This document shows positions 51,560-60,042 of a DNA stretch of 64,000 bases, in pieces (the first letter of the stretch is position 1; each line of letters begins with the position of its first letter). The notes beneath the pieces are model-generated. The model ran no database searches and had not been told where the DNA came from. It saw only the letters and a list, made by a program, of their open reading frames with translations. The stretch spans positions 124,001 through 188,000 of the forward strand of contig CAZGTM010000001.1 of NCBI GenBank assembly GCA_964528595.1. Direction: 5' to 3'. The translations under genes were made by a program, and so were the position numbers. Source of the DNA: CAYFKJ01 sp964528595 (lineage in GTDB: Bacteria; Pseudomonadota; Alphaproteobacteria; UBA2966).

Positions 51560-53976
51560 CACGTAGCCTCTTTCTTTGGATGAACCAGCATCATTAGCGC
51601 CGGGGCCAGGACGAAATCGGCGATCAACGCCAGTACGATGGCGGCGCCGGTGAGGATGCCGAAATCGATCAGGTTGTTGAGCGCGGCCTGGGTGAAGATG
51701 AAGAAACCGATGGCCAGCACGATGGAGGTGACCAGCATGGCGCGGCCCGTGGTATGGAGCGTGCGGCGCACGGCTTCAGGTACATCCCCCGTCTGGTCGT
51801 AGTAGCGCCGGAAGTTGTGCATGAAGTGGATGGTGTCGTCGACGGCGAGGCCGATGGCGATGGACCCCACCAGCATGGTGAACAGGTTGAGCGGCAGGTT
51901 TGCCCACCACATGAAGCCCATGGCGACGGCGATGGGCGCCAGGTTTGGCAGCATGGCCACCAGTCCGATGCGCAGATTGCCGATCAGCAGCATCATGAGC
52001 ACGGTGATGGCGGCGAAGGCGATAGCATAGCTCGCCGCCATGGACCGGATCGCGGCGTGCAGGGTGCGGCTGAACAGCGACATGGTGCCGGTCAATGTGA
52101 CCTTGGCCCGCTCGCCCAGTACTTCCTTGAAGCGGTCCTCGACCTCCCGCAGCAACGGCACGTAAGCCAGCGTGTCACGCCAGGGCACGCGAATGCTGAC
52201 ACGGGCGACCTGGAAGCGCGAATCGATCACGGTTTCGAGGTCGTCCGATCCGGTGTTTTCGAACAACAAAAACTCCTGAGGGATGAGCCGCTGGTTGTCG
52301 GGCACGGCGTAGTATTTGGACTGGTTGTCGTGCAGCGCCTGATGGATCTCCTTCAGGATGTCGACCACCGACGTCACCTTGCCGACAAACAGTCCGTCGC
52401 GGTCGTAAGCCTCGAACTCACTGCCCAGGCCCTCCAGGGCGCGCAGCAGGTCGCGGTCATAAAGCCCGTTTTCCCGGCGCGTATCGACCAGCACCTCGAC
52501 CGTGATGCTGCCGCGCAGGTCGTGATCCAATTTCTTGGTGGCCTTGTAGACCGTCCACTCCTTCGGCAGCCAACTGAAAACGTCATGGGAAAACTGGAGT
52601 AGCGCGGCGCTGGCCACCGCTCCGACGATAAGAATGACGGAGGCGGCGACGATCGCTTTGGCGTGTCCGGTCGAGAACGCCACCACGCCGTCGAGAAACG
52701 CGTCGAACCGGGGCGCCGAGCGGGCGTCGGCGGCCGGCTTGGCCTTGATCGGGATGAGGGCCAGCAAGGCGGGCAGCAGGATGAGGGTATAGATCAGCGC
52801 CAACAGCACACCGACGGCGGCGAAGATGCCGAGGTGGGCGATGGGTGCGACCTCGGCGCCCGAGAAGGAGGCCAGTCCGGCAGCCGTCGTCAGACTGGTC
52901 ATAACGATGGCCAGGCCGGAGTGCCCCAGGGCGTAACGCAGGGCGGCCGGCTTATCGCCCTGTTCGTTGAGGCGGCGGAAAAACATGGCGAGGATGTGAA
53001 CGGCGGCGCCGACGCCGACGGCCAGTAGGAACGACGGCAGGATTATCATCGGTATCGTCACGGCGATGCCGGCGTGGCCCATGATGCCCAGCGTGGATAC
53101 CAGGGAAAGACCGACGACGACCAACGGCAGCACCACGCCGCTGATGCGGCGGAACATGATCAGCAGGCAGATGCCGATGGTCAACACGGCCAAGCGCAGG
53201 AACAGCGCCATATCCGATTTCAGGGCGGCCTTCAATTCCTCCATGACGGTAAGCGCGCCACCCATGTAGAGGCGAAAATCGGGCGCGCTGTGCCTGGCGA
53301 CGATCTTCTTAGCCGTCGCGACGACCGCGAAATTCTGCTCGTTGGAGAGCAATGCGCGCGCTTCCCCGGGGGCCTTGTCCGCGGCACCCTCGTCATCGAA
53401 GCCCGTCAGCGCTTCGTCGGTGCCGCCGCCGCCATCGCCGGCAAAGGCGCTGATCTCGATGATGAGGGCCGTGAGAGCCGCGTCGGCCGAGACCAGGCCG
53501 TTGATGTAGAGCGGATTGGCCATGACCCTGGCTTCCAGGGCTTTGAGGTCCGTCGCCGTCCGCGGCCAGCGCTCCAACAGATCCTCGACGATCAGGCTGT
53601 CGCCCTCGCCGCGGGTGTTGCGCGCGTTGACCATGGAGGTGAGGTCGTCGAGGTTGGGGATGCGTTCCGCCAGCTCGTCGTGCAGGGCTTTCAACTTCTC
53701 CAGCGAACCGGGGCTGAACAGGTCGTTGGGCTCGACGCCGATGATGATGATGTCGTCCCGTCCGAACTGGGCTTTGAAATCGAGATAGCGCAGCAGCGTC
53801 GGATCGTCCTGGTGGAGGAAGGCCTCGTTGGACGTATCGATGGTCAGTTTGGCAACGCCGGAGGCAAGCGCCGCCGTCAACACGATCGTCAGCGCCACGG
53901 CGGCAAATCGGAACCGCCAGAGTCCGTCGGCCAGAACCTCGAATCCGTCTTCGATGCGGTCGCGGATGTTAGTCAT
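51559..53976 (-). CDS. RND-superfamily (MMPL/HpnN-type) membrane transporter
   Basis: This 805-residue protein has the RND double repeat. A first membrane segment (residues 20-42) is followed by a large periplasmic loop and six membrane segments, then a second loop and six more. Landmarks are VGVGAAVHILAMFFRRLNE, IAIGLAVDDTIHFMHNFRRY and TSIVLAIGFFIF. It lacks the length of AcrB and resembles MMPL/HpnN-type lipid exporters. It starts at the ATG at 53976, overlapping the tetR stop by 8 nt, and is followed by the LolA-like gene. Confidence 0.9.
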   Translation of the reverse strand: MTNIRDRIEDGFEVLADGLWRFRFAAVALTIVLTAALASGVAKLTIDTSNEAFLHQDDPTLLRYLDFKAQFGRDDIIIIGVEPNDLFSPGSLEKLKALHDELAERIPNLDDLTSMVNARNTRGEGDSLIVEDLLERWPRTATDLKALEARVMANPLYINGLVSADAALTALIIEISAFAGDGGGGTDEALTGFDDEGAADKAPGEARALLSNEQNFAVVATAKKIVARHSAPDFRLYMGGALTVMEELKAALKSDMALFLRLAVLTIGICLLIMFRRISGVVLPLVVVGLSLVSTLGIMGHAGIAVTIPMIILPSFLLAVGVGAAVHILAMFFRRLNEQGDKPAALRYALGHSGLAIVMTSLTTAAGLASFSGAEVAPIAHLGIFAAVGVLLALIYTLILLPALLALIPIKAKPAADARSAPRFDAFLDGVVAFSTGHAKAIVAASVILIVGAVASAALLQFSHDVFSWLPKEWTVYKATKKLDHDLRGSITVEVLVDTRRENGLYDRDLLRALEGLGSEFEAYDRDGLFVGKVTSVVDILKEIHQALHDNQSKYYAVPDNQRLIPQEFLLFENTGSDDLETVIDSRFQVARVSIRVPWRDTLAYVPLLREVEDRFKEVLGERAKVTLTGTMSLFSRTLHAAIRSMAASYAIAFAAITVLMMLLIGNLRIGLVAMLPNLAPIAVAMGFMWWANLPLNLFTMLVGSIAIGLAVDDTIHFMHNFRRYYDQTGDVPEAVRRTLHTTGRAMLVTSIVLAIGFFIFTQAALNNLIDFGILTGAAIVLALIADFVLAPALMMLVHPKKEAT

Positions 53977-54640
53977 CCGGCGCCTCCAGGGCTTTTTCCC
54001 GCAGTCCGTTGAAGCCGTTGAGAAACAGTTCGGCGATGAGGTCCGGATAGGTCTCCGTAATGTCGGGCGACCAGCCGGGCGGCCGCGATTTTTCCAACAG
54101 GGGGCGGAACAGGTAGTGCGAGGCAACCAGCGAGCCCAGCGCCGGCGCGATCACGGCCAGCGGGATGCGGCTCTGGGTTTCGGCATCCAGGTGGTCGAAA
54201 ATATGCTGCTTGACCACCCCGACCAGGCGGCGTTGCCAGGCCGCCTTGAGATCGATGATCTCCGGCGTGTCGTGCGGCAGTTCGGTGAGCGTGATGATCA
54301 TGCGTTCCGGTACTTCGCCGATATAGACCGCGATCGCCTTGACGGTGCGTCTGAGCCGCACCTCGATGGCTTCGCCCCCCTGCAGGTTGTTTTCCATGAC
54401 TTCGACGAATGGGCCGAAGAACGAGTCCAATATGGCGCTCAGGAGGCCGGCCTTGGAGCCGAAGAAATAGTTGATCGTCGCCAGGTTGACGCCCGCTTCG
54501 CGGGCCACTTGGCGGACGCCGGTGGCAGCATAGCCCTGGCTGGCAAACAGCCGCACGGCGGTTTCGAATATCGCATTTTTGGCTGCCGGCGCATCGGCGC
54601 CTTCCGCCGGGGCGGTCGTGGGATCCGGGCTTGCGCTCAT
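53969..54640 (-). CDS. TetR-family regulator of the RND operon
   Basis: The 223-residue protein has a TetR helix-turn-helix: AIFETAVRLFASQGYAATGVRQVAREAGVNLATINYFFGSK (read in parts, residues 23-63). A C-terminal region follows that fits the CerR-type TetR domain. As first gene of the operon it is probably autoregulated through the paired inverted sites at 54671-54714. The ligand is likely a hydrophobic compound, by analogy with other RND regulators. Confidence 0.87.
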   Translation of the reverse strand: MSASPDPTTAPAEGADAPAAKNAIFETAVRLFASQGYAATGVRQVAREAGVNLATINYFFGSKAGLLSAILDSFFGPFVEVMENNLQGGEAIEVRLRRTVKAIAVYIGEVPERMIITLTELPHDTPEIIDLKAAWQRRLVGVVKQHIFDHLDAETQSRIPLAVIAPALGSLVASHYLFRPLLEKSRPPGWSPDITETYPDLIAELFLNGFNGLREKALEAPDD

Positions 54641-54667
54641 ATCGCTCTCATCAGTCCGAGGTGTTTC

Positions 54668-54714
54668 TATACAAACGATCGTTTAGTCAATATAATATTT
54701 AAACGAACGTTTGT
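54668..54714. promoter_or_regulatory. Divergent promoter with two inverted TetR-type operators
   Basis: ACAAACGATCGTTTA (54671-54685) and TAAACGAACGTTTGT (54700-54714) are reverse complements with one mismatch, and each is itself nearly palindromic. The 14-nt spacer contains TATAAT (54691-54696). TATACA at 54668-54673 lies 17 nt before it, giving a plausible plus-strand promoter inside the operators. Binding of the adjacent TetR should shut both divergent operons. Confidence 0.7.
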
Positions 54715-54756
54715 CCAGATCCGTGTAATTGAGGGAGCGATACCCTTTAGCGGAAT

Positions 54757-55866
54757 GTGTGTCTGTTACCCTATTTCGGGGCCGCTATACTCCGCGGTAT
54801 CTCACAGGCTCAGGTCGTCAAACTGGAGGAGTTAGCCATATCAAGTAGATTCGCCTGGCGGCTCAAGATGTTTTTCGCGCTGGTCTTCGTGACCAGCTTC
54901 GCGGGGCCGATGTACGGCGTCCTGTTCGGCGTGCCGGATATTCTCGAACATCTCACCCAGATGGCGTTCATGAGCCTGACCGGCGGAATGATGATCTGGG
55001 GTTTTGAAATTCTATTTATCCCAAGCCGCTACGGCGAGCCCTTCCGCCGGTTGCCCTTTTTCAGCGCCGTTATGGCCCGCGTCGTTTTTGTCGCCGTGGC
55101 GGTAACCATAAACGGACCGCTGGGAATACTGATCCTGGACGGCGTATTCAATCCGCTGGCCTCGTTTGAACTCGGCGTCAAACTCTATCTCTATGTTGCC
55201 GCCGTCGTGTTTCTGCTGTTTTCGATCACGCAGATCGTGCGGATCGTCGGTCCCCGGGTCCTGGGCAACATTCTTATCGGGCGCTACCGCAGGCCGAAGT
55301 CCGAGGAGCGCATATTCCTGTTCCTCGACATCAAGGATTCCACGCCGCTGTCGGAGAAATTGGGTGACATCGGCGTGCAGGAACTGATCGCCCGCTTCTT
55401 CTTCGACATCACTGAGCCCATCCTCGAGTGGGGCGGGGAAGTGCACCGCTACATCGGGGACGAAGTGGTCGTCACGTGGTTCATGGACCAGGGCCTGGAA
55501 AATTCCCGCTGCCTGCGTTGTTGTTTCGCCATTCAGGATCGCATCCGGCAGCGCTCGCCCCGTTACCTCGAACTGTTCGGCACGGTGCCCGAGTTCCGCA
55601 TCGGTTTGCACGGCGGCCCCGTCGTTGCGGCTCAGTGCGGCGACGTCAAACAGGAAATCGTCTTCTTCGGCGACACCATCAACACGACGGCACGCATCGA
55701 GCAGTATTGCAAGGTGGCCGACCGCGACCTCCTGGTGTCGGGCGATCTCTGGGAGCGCCTGCCCAAGTCGGAGAACTGGCAGTCTGAGGTCACCGGGTCG
55801 GTCGTCCTGCGCGGCCGCCGGGAAGAAATGAAGCTCGTCCACGTCAACCGCGGAGATCCGCAATGA
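54757..55866 (+). CDS. Membrane-bound class III adenylate/guanylate cyclase
   Basis: The protein has several N-terminal membrane segments (from about residue 39 to 160) and a C-terminal cyclase domain. The domain has the metal aspartates in LFLDIKDSTPLSEKLG and RYIGDEVVVTWF, and EIVFFGDTINTTARIE near the end. The start is uncertain. GTG at 54757 is first in frame and ATG at 54868 lies at the first membrane segment. A strong GGAGGAG (54825-54831) stands 6 nt before an ATA at 54838. The stop overlaps the alkylsulfatase start (ATGA). Confidence 0.82.
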   Translation: MCLLPYFGAAILRGISQAQVVKLEELAISSRFAWRLKMFFALVFVTSFAGPMYGVLFGVPDILEHLTQMAFMSLTGGMMIWGFEILFIPSRYGEPFRRLPFFSAVMARVVFVAVAVTINGPLGILILDGVFNPLASFELGVKLYLYVAAVVFLLFSITQIVRIVGPRVLGNILIGRYRRPKSEERIFLFLDIKDSTPLSEKLGDIGVQELIARFFFDITEPILEWGGEVHRYIGDEVVVTWFMDQGLENSRCLRCCFAIQDRIRQRSPRYLELFGTVPEFRIGLHGGPVVAAQCGDVKQEIVFFGDTINTTARIEQYCKVADRDLLVSGDLWERLPKSENWQSEVTGSVVLRGRREEMKLVHVNRGDPQ

Positions 55867-57578
55867 GAACGCTTGCCGCCCTGCTTTTGATCTTGCCGCT
55901 GCTGTTGGCGGGCTGCGATGACTCCGACGCACCGGCATCGAAATCCGGCGCCAAGCCCGGCGGCGAGATCCTCAAGGCGCACAGCGCGCTGTTCGAGAAG
56001 GAAGTGTTCAACCCCGCCGACGGTATTTACGTGGCGGTCGGATACGGCCTGGCGAACTCCATCATGATCGAGGGCGACGACGGCGTGATCATAGTCGACA
56101 CCATGGAGGGCAAGGCCCAGGCCAGCGAGGTCCTGGCCGCCTTCCGCAAGATCACCACCAAACCCGTCGAAGCTATCATCCTGACCCACAACCACACTGA
56201 CCATATCTACGGCGCACGGGTCTTCGCCGAAGGCCGCGACGTGCCGGTCTACGCCCACAGCAGTACCGGTTTCTACATCGACAAGATCGTCAATGTGCTG
56301 GTGAATGCGATTTACGCCCGCAGCATGCGAATGTTCGGCTCGCTGCTGCCGCCGTCCGAGGTGGTCAACGCCGGCATCGGCCCGTCGCTCAACGTCGACA
56401 CCACGGATCTCGGCCTGATGCGGCCCACCGTCGTCTTCGATGACGAACTCGAGGTGGAAATCGCCGGGATCGAACTAAAACTCGTGCATGCGCCGGGCGA
56501 AACCGAAGACCAGCTATTCGTCTGGCTGCCCAAGTTGAAAGCCCTGCTGCCCGGCGACAATATCTATCAGAGCTTTCCCAACCTCTACACCATTCGCGGC
56601 ACGGCCTACCGTGACGTCATGAAGTGGGTGCGCAGCCTGGATACGATGCGGCTCCTTGAGGCGGAGGTCCTGGTGCCGTCCCACACCCGGCCCCTGACCG
56701 GGGCCAAGCGGATCGACGGCGTTCTTCTGGCCTATCGCGACGCCATCCAGTACGTCCACGACCAGACCGTGCGCGGCATCAACCGGGGGCTTGGCCCCGA
56801 CGAGTTGGTGGAGTTCGTCCGGCTGCCCGACCACTTGGCGGCCCATCCCTGGCTGGTCGAGCACTACGGCACGGTGGCCTGGTCGGTGCGCTCGGTATTC
56901 TCGGGCTATTTGGGCTGGTTCGGCGGCGACGGCGCCGAGCTCGAACCGCTCAGCCCGAAGGAGAGAGCGAGCCGTCTGGCCGCGGCTTTTGAGGCGGCCG
57001 CGTCGCTGCCCGATCAGGCGCGCGCTGCGTTTGAAGCCGGCGACTATCAATGGGCGGCGGAGCTGGCCCGGCACTGGCTCACTAGCGAACCGGAGTCCGG
57101 CGACGCCAAGGACTTGTTGGCGGCTGCCCTGGAGGCAAAGGCCAAGGACCATATCAATCCCAATGCGCTGCACTGGTATCTCACCCAAGCGCGCGAGCTG
57201 CGCGGCGATCTTGAGGTGGGCAAACCGGTGACCAGCAATCTATCGGATGAAATTCTGGACACCCTCCCCATCAGCGCTTTCATGGCCGGTATGACGACAC
57301 GCCTGAAGGCGGAGGACGCCTTGGAACTCGATACGGTCGTGCAGTTTGATTTCCAGGATATCGGGCGGTCCTTCACCGTCCACGTGCGGCGCGGCGTGGC
57401 GGCGCTGGCCGAGCGCGCTTCGAAGGATCCCGATGTTCGCATCAAAACCACGGCGGCGACCTGGAAGCGCCTGGCGACGCGCAAACGCAATCCCGCCATG
57501 GCCTTCGCGGCGGGCGAGGTCGAGGTCGACGGCGGCATTATCGAAGTCGTGAAATTTCTTGGCTTGTTCGAGCGTTGA
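55863..57578 (+). CDS. Alkylsulfatase-like metallo-beta-lactamase lipoprotein (SdsA1/BDS1 family)
   Basis: This 571-residue lipoprotein (lipobox LLAGC, Cys at about 18) has the metallo-beta-lactamase motif THNHTDHIYG (about residues 104-113). The second metal-site region is HAPGETEDQLFVWLP, and LYTIRGTAYRDVMKWVRSLD belongs to the dimerization domain typical of SdsA1-type alkylsulfatases. An SCP2-like C-terminal domain follows, carrying VQFDFQDIGRSFTVHVRRGV and GEVEVDGG. It should hydrolyse sulfate esters such as alkyl sulfates in the periplasm. It is coupled to the cyclase gene by a 4-nt overlap. An aryl or other sulfate substrate is possible. Confidence 0.85.
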   Translation: MRTLAALLLILPLLLAGCDDSDAPASKSGAKPGGEILKAHSALFEKEVFNPADGIYVAVGYGLANSIMIEGDDGVIIVDTMEGKAQASEVLAAFRKITTKPVEAIILTHNHTDHIYGARVFAEGRDVPVYAHSSTGFYIDKIVNVLVNAIYARSMRMFGSLLPPSEVVNAGIGPSLNVDTTDLGLMRPTVVFDDELEVEIAGIELKLVHAPGETEDQLFVWLPKLKALLPGDNIYQSFPNLYTIRGTAYRDVMKWVRSLDTMRLLEAEVLVPSHTRPLTGAKRIDGVLLAYRDAIQYVHDQTVRGINRGLGPDELVEFVRLPDHLAAHPWLVEHYGTVAWSVRSVFSGYLGWFGGDGAELEPLSPKERASRLAAAFEAAASLPDQARAAFEAGDYQWAAELARHWLTSEPESGDAKDLLAAALEAKAKDHINPNALHWYLTQARELRGDLEVGKPVTSNLSDEILDTLPISAFMAGMTTRLKAEDALELDTVVQFDFQDIGRSFTVHVRRGVAALAERASKDPDVRIKTTAATWKRLATRKRNPAMAFAAGEVEVDGGIIEVVKFLGLFER

Positions 57579-57595
57579 AATGGTCCGTTACGGGG

Positions 57596-57617
57596 CAATA
57601 CGCGCTTCCGCGTATTG
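57596..57617 (+). other. Strong hairpin between the alkylsulfatase and hydrolase genes
   Basis: CAATACGCG (57596-57604) pairs perfectly with CGCGTATTG (57609-57617) around the tetraloop CTTC. It lies 17 nt after the alkylsulfatase stop. There is no T-run, so it is more likely a processing or stability element than a terminator. Confidence 0.5.
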
Positions 57618-57679
57618 AAGCCTTCGGACTTCACAAGGATTGTGTCAGGACATATTGGAAACGGACAGGGATCCAGCCG

Positions 57680-58519
57680 ATGAACCGTGGCGTAATTGCA
57701 CTAGTCGCTTTGTTGGGATTGATGGTGGCCGGCTGTACGCCGCCGCCGCCCGTGGCCAAAACGGTTGCCACGGTGCTCTCCGAATTGCAGCCGCATTACA
57801 GGATATTCAAACCTTCCGGCAACGGTCCGTACCCGACCGTCATCCTGATGCACGGCGCCAGCGACCGGCCCTGGTTTTCGGTCTACGAGGGGTTCGCCAA
57901 GGAATTCCAAAGCGCCGGCTATGCCGCCGTTTGGGTCGACGCCTATTCCGGCCGGGGCATCAGCGGCCACGCCATCCGCGGCGGAACGCTGTTGCCGGCT
58001 GAACGGGCCGCCGATATCTACGCCACGCTCGACTGGCTGAAGACGCAGGATTGGGTCAGACAGGACGCCATCGGCGTCGTCGGCTGGTCGCACGGCGCCG
58101 CCACGATCATGGACGCGCTGGTGCTCAGCCCGCCCGCCAGGCTGCCCCCCGGGCTGACCGACCGGCCAAATTCGAGCGCCGCAGACCTCAAGGGCGCGGT
58201 TCTGATCTATCCCTGGTGCAGCGGCTCGATCGCCGGCTTCGAACTCCTCAAGGCGGTGAAAAACGACTGGACTGCGGAGACGCCGGTGCTTGGCCTGATC
58301 GCCACCGCGGATTCGGTTACCGATCATGCCCTGTGCCGGGACATCCTGGAGCGACACAAAGGGCAGGGCCGCCCCATAGAAATCGTCACCTTCAAGGCCG
58401 GCCACAACTTCGATATGACGACGGACGACTACGGTAAGCCCTGGGAATCCTATGACGAGGAAATCAAGGCGCAGTCGCGCCAACAGATATTTGATTTCCT
58501 GGCACGCCGCCTGCGTTAG
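57680..58519 (+). CDS. Dienelactone-hydrolase-like lipoprotein
   Basis: The 279-residue protein has a lipoprotein signal (lipobox VAGC, Cys at about 19). Its alpha/beta hydrolase core resembles the dienelactone hydrolase family, with VVGWSHGAATIM holding the nucleophile serine, Asp in TADSVTDHA and His in KAGHNFDMT. The ATG at 57680 gives the lipoprotein start; the frame is open to 57575. It is the third gene of the cyclase-alkylsulfatase operon. It may act on the alcohol or ester products of sulfate-ester cleavage, which is inference. Confidence 0.8.
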   Translation: MNRGVIALVALLGLMVAGCTPPPPVAKTVATVLSELQPHYRIFKPSGNGPYPTVILMHGASDRPWFSVYEGFAKEFQSAGYAAVWVDAYSGRGISGHAIRGGTLLPAERAADIYATLDWLKTQDWVRQDAIGVVGWSHGAATIMDALVLSPPARLPPGLTDRPNSSAADLKGAVLIYPWCSGSIAGFELLKAVKNDWTAETPVLGLIATADSVTDHALCRDILERHKGQGRPIEIVTFKAGHNFDMTTDDYGKPWESYDEEIKAQSRQQIFDFLARRLR

Positions 58520-59703
58520 CCGCCCACCACGCCGTCGTCCCGCAAGGCGGTGATATCGCCCGCCGAGTAACCCGCCTCGGCCAGGATTTCATCGGTGTGC
58601 TCGCCGAGTGCGGGCGCGCCGCGGCGGTGCTCCGGTTCGGTTTCGCTGAAACGTGCGGCGTTGCGCGCCTGTTGCAGCCTGCCGGCGACCGGATGATCGC
58701 TCTCGTAGGCGATTTCGGATGTCTTGATCTGCGGGTGATCGAGCAATTCGTTTCGGGTGAGAACGGGCGCGCAGGGCACGCCCTCGGCGTCCAGGATCTT
58801 CATCCACTCCGCCGTCGTTCTCTCCGTCAGGACGGATTGGGTCAGCGCGAGGCGGTCGTCGATGTTGATGTCGCGCAGGCGGGTATCGGCGAAGCGCGGA
58901 TCCTCCAGCCATTCCGGGCGATTCAACGCGCGCGTCAATCCGGCCCATTGCGGATTGGTCATGACCGCGACGCTCATGTAACCGTCCTTGGTTTCGTAGA
59001 TCAGGTCGATGAAACTGGCGGCGCGCTGCGGGCTGACGTCCTGGCCGACGTACGTTTGCGAACCCATGTCGGAGGACCAGAGGAAGGCGATGACCGAATC
59101 GAGCATCGACAGCCGGACGTGCTGGCCTTCGCCGGTGCGGGCCCGCGCCAGCAAAGCCGCCGTAATGGCTTGCGAGGCGGTCACCGCCGTCAGCTTGTCG
59201 GGCAGGATGGTGCGCACCAGCCGTGGCCTCTGTTCGTCCGACCCGCCCTGCACGGAGGCCAGACCCGAGAGCGCCTGGACAATGGGATCGTAGACCGGGC
59301 GATCCTTGAAGGGGCCTTTCTCGCCGAAGCCGCTGATCGACACGTAGACGATGTCGGGCGCGACCTTTCTAATGTCGGCCTCTCCCACGCCTAGTCGTTC
59401 GACCACGCCGGGGCGGAAGTTCTGCACCAGGGCGTCGCAGCCGGATGCCAGCTGCTTGACCACGGCGACCCCGGCCGGGTTCTTGAGGTCGATCGTGATC
59501 GATCGCTTGTTGCGGTTGTTGTTGAGATAGACGGCCGACAGCCCGCCGCTCCGGTTGCCGGCGGCGCGCGTGAAATCGCCCTTTCCCGGTGGCTCCACCT
59601 TGATGACGTCGGCGCCCTGGTCGGCCAGAATCATGGTGCCATAGGGGCCGGAAATGACGGCGCTTAGATCAAGAATTCGAATTCCGTCGAGTGGTCCCGG
59701 CAT
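58516..59703 (-). CDS. CaiB/BaiF family CoA-transferase
   Basis: The 395-residue family III CoA-transferase has MPGPLDGIRILDLSAVISGP at the start, KVEPPGKGDFTR, LNNNRNKRSITIDLKNP, and RPVYDPIVQALSG with the conserved aspartate that forms the enzyme-CoA intermediate. GRWL-type end motifs are weaker. The acyl substrate cannot be told. The start at 59703 lies next to the second 105-bp repeat. The 3' end overlaps the convergent hydrolase by 4 nt. Confidence 0.88.
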   Translation of the reverse strand: MPGPLDGIRILDLSAVISGPYGTMILADQGADVIKVEPPGKGDFTRAAGNRSGGLSAVYLNNNRNKRSITIDLKNPAGVAVVKQLASGCDALVQNFRPGVVERLGVGEADIRKVAPDIVYVSISGFGEKGPFKDRPVYDPIVQALSGLASVQGGSDEQRPRLVRTILPDKLTAVTASQAITAALLARARTGEGQHVRLSMLDSVIAFLWSSDMGSQTYVGQDVSPQRAASFIDLIYETKDGYMSVAVMTNPQWAGLTRALNRPEWLEDPRFADTRLRDINIDDRLALTQSVLTERTTAEWMKILDAEGVPCAPVLTRNELLDHPQIKTSEIAYESDHPVAGRLQQARNAARFSETEPEHRRGAPALGEHTDEILAEAGYSAGDITALRDDGVVGG

Positions 59704-59730
59704 GCTTCCTTTTCCGCTTCTCCTTCGGCC

Positions 59731-59835
59731 CTCAAGCGAGTCCCGTTTCAACGGATCCGCCTAGCCTCATATTTTCCAAGTAATACAATGTGTTATCGGC
59801 CCTCGGTGTTTCAAGTAAATCTTGAAATTCCCTAG
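59731..59835. repeat. 105-bp structured intergenic element, copy B
   Basis: This copy has the same length as the sdhA-sdhB element and ends in the same CCTAG; the left end reads CTCA in place of CTAG. The outer hairpins are kept in changed sequence: GCGAGT-CCGT/ACGG-TCCGC near the left, and TTTCAAG/CTTGAAA (59809-59827) near the right. The middle stem is not conserved. Again the right end contains the stop codon of a minus-strand reading frame, here a receiver-like remnant. Confidence 0.65.
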
Positions 59836-59980
59836 TGTACGGCACCGCCGGAAAGCCTTTTTGTCAGCGAATCCATGTTGATGGGCTTGGGCAGGACTTC
59901 GATGTTCTCCCCCCGCCGAGTTCTCTTTCCAGTACTCTGCTGCCTGATACCAAGCGTCTTTGGACTTGGCGCGATGAAGT
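59832..59980 (-). pseudogene. C-terminal remnant of a receiver-domain-like protein
   Basis: The last 25 codons before a TAG at 59832-59834 (minus strand) read ENIEVLPKPINMDSLTKRLS, with the Lys-Pro and following helix pattern typical of the end of a REC domain. Further upstream, the matching protein-like stretch AKSKDAWYQAAEYWKENSAG lies in a different frame, joined by removal of one G from the G6 run at 59909-59914. No start codon is found. It looks like a decayed or frameshifted gene. Short length limits certainty. Confidence 0.35.
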
Positions 59981-60042
59981 GTCAGACTATATTGCCGTTT
60001 AATGTAAACTATCTGGACGAATTTTAATTACGAGGATTACGT

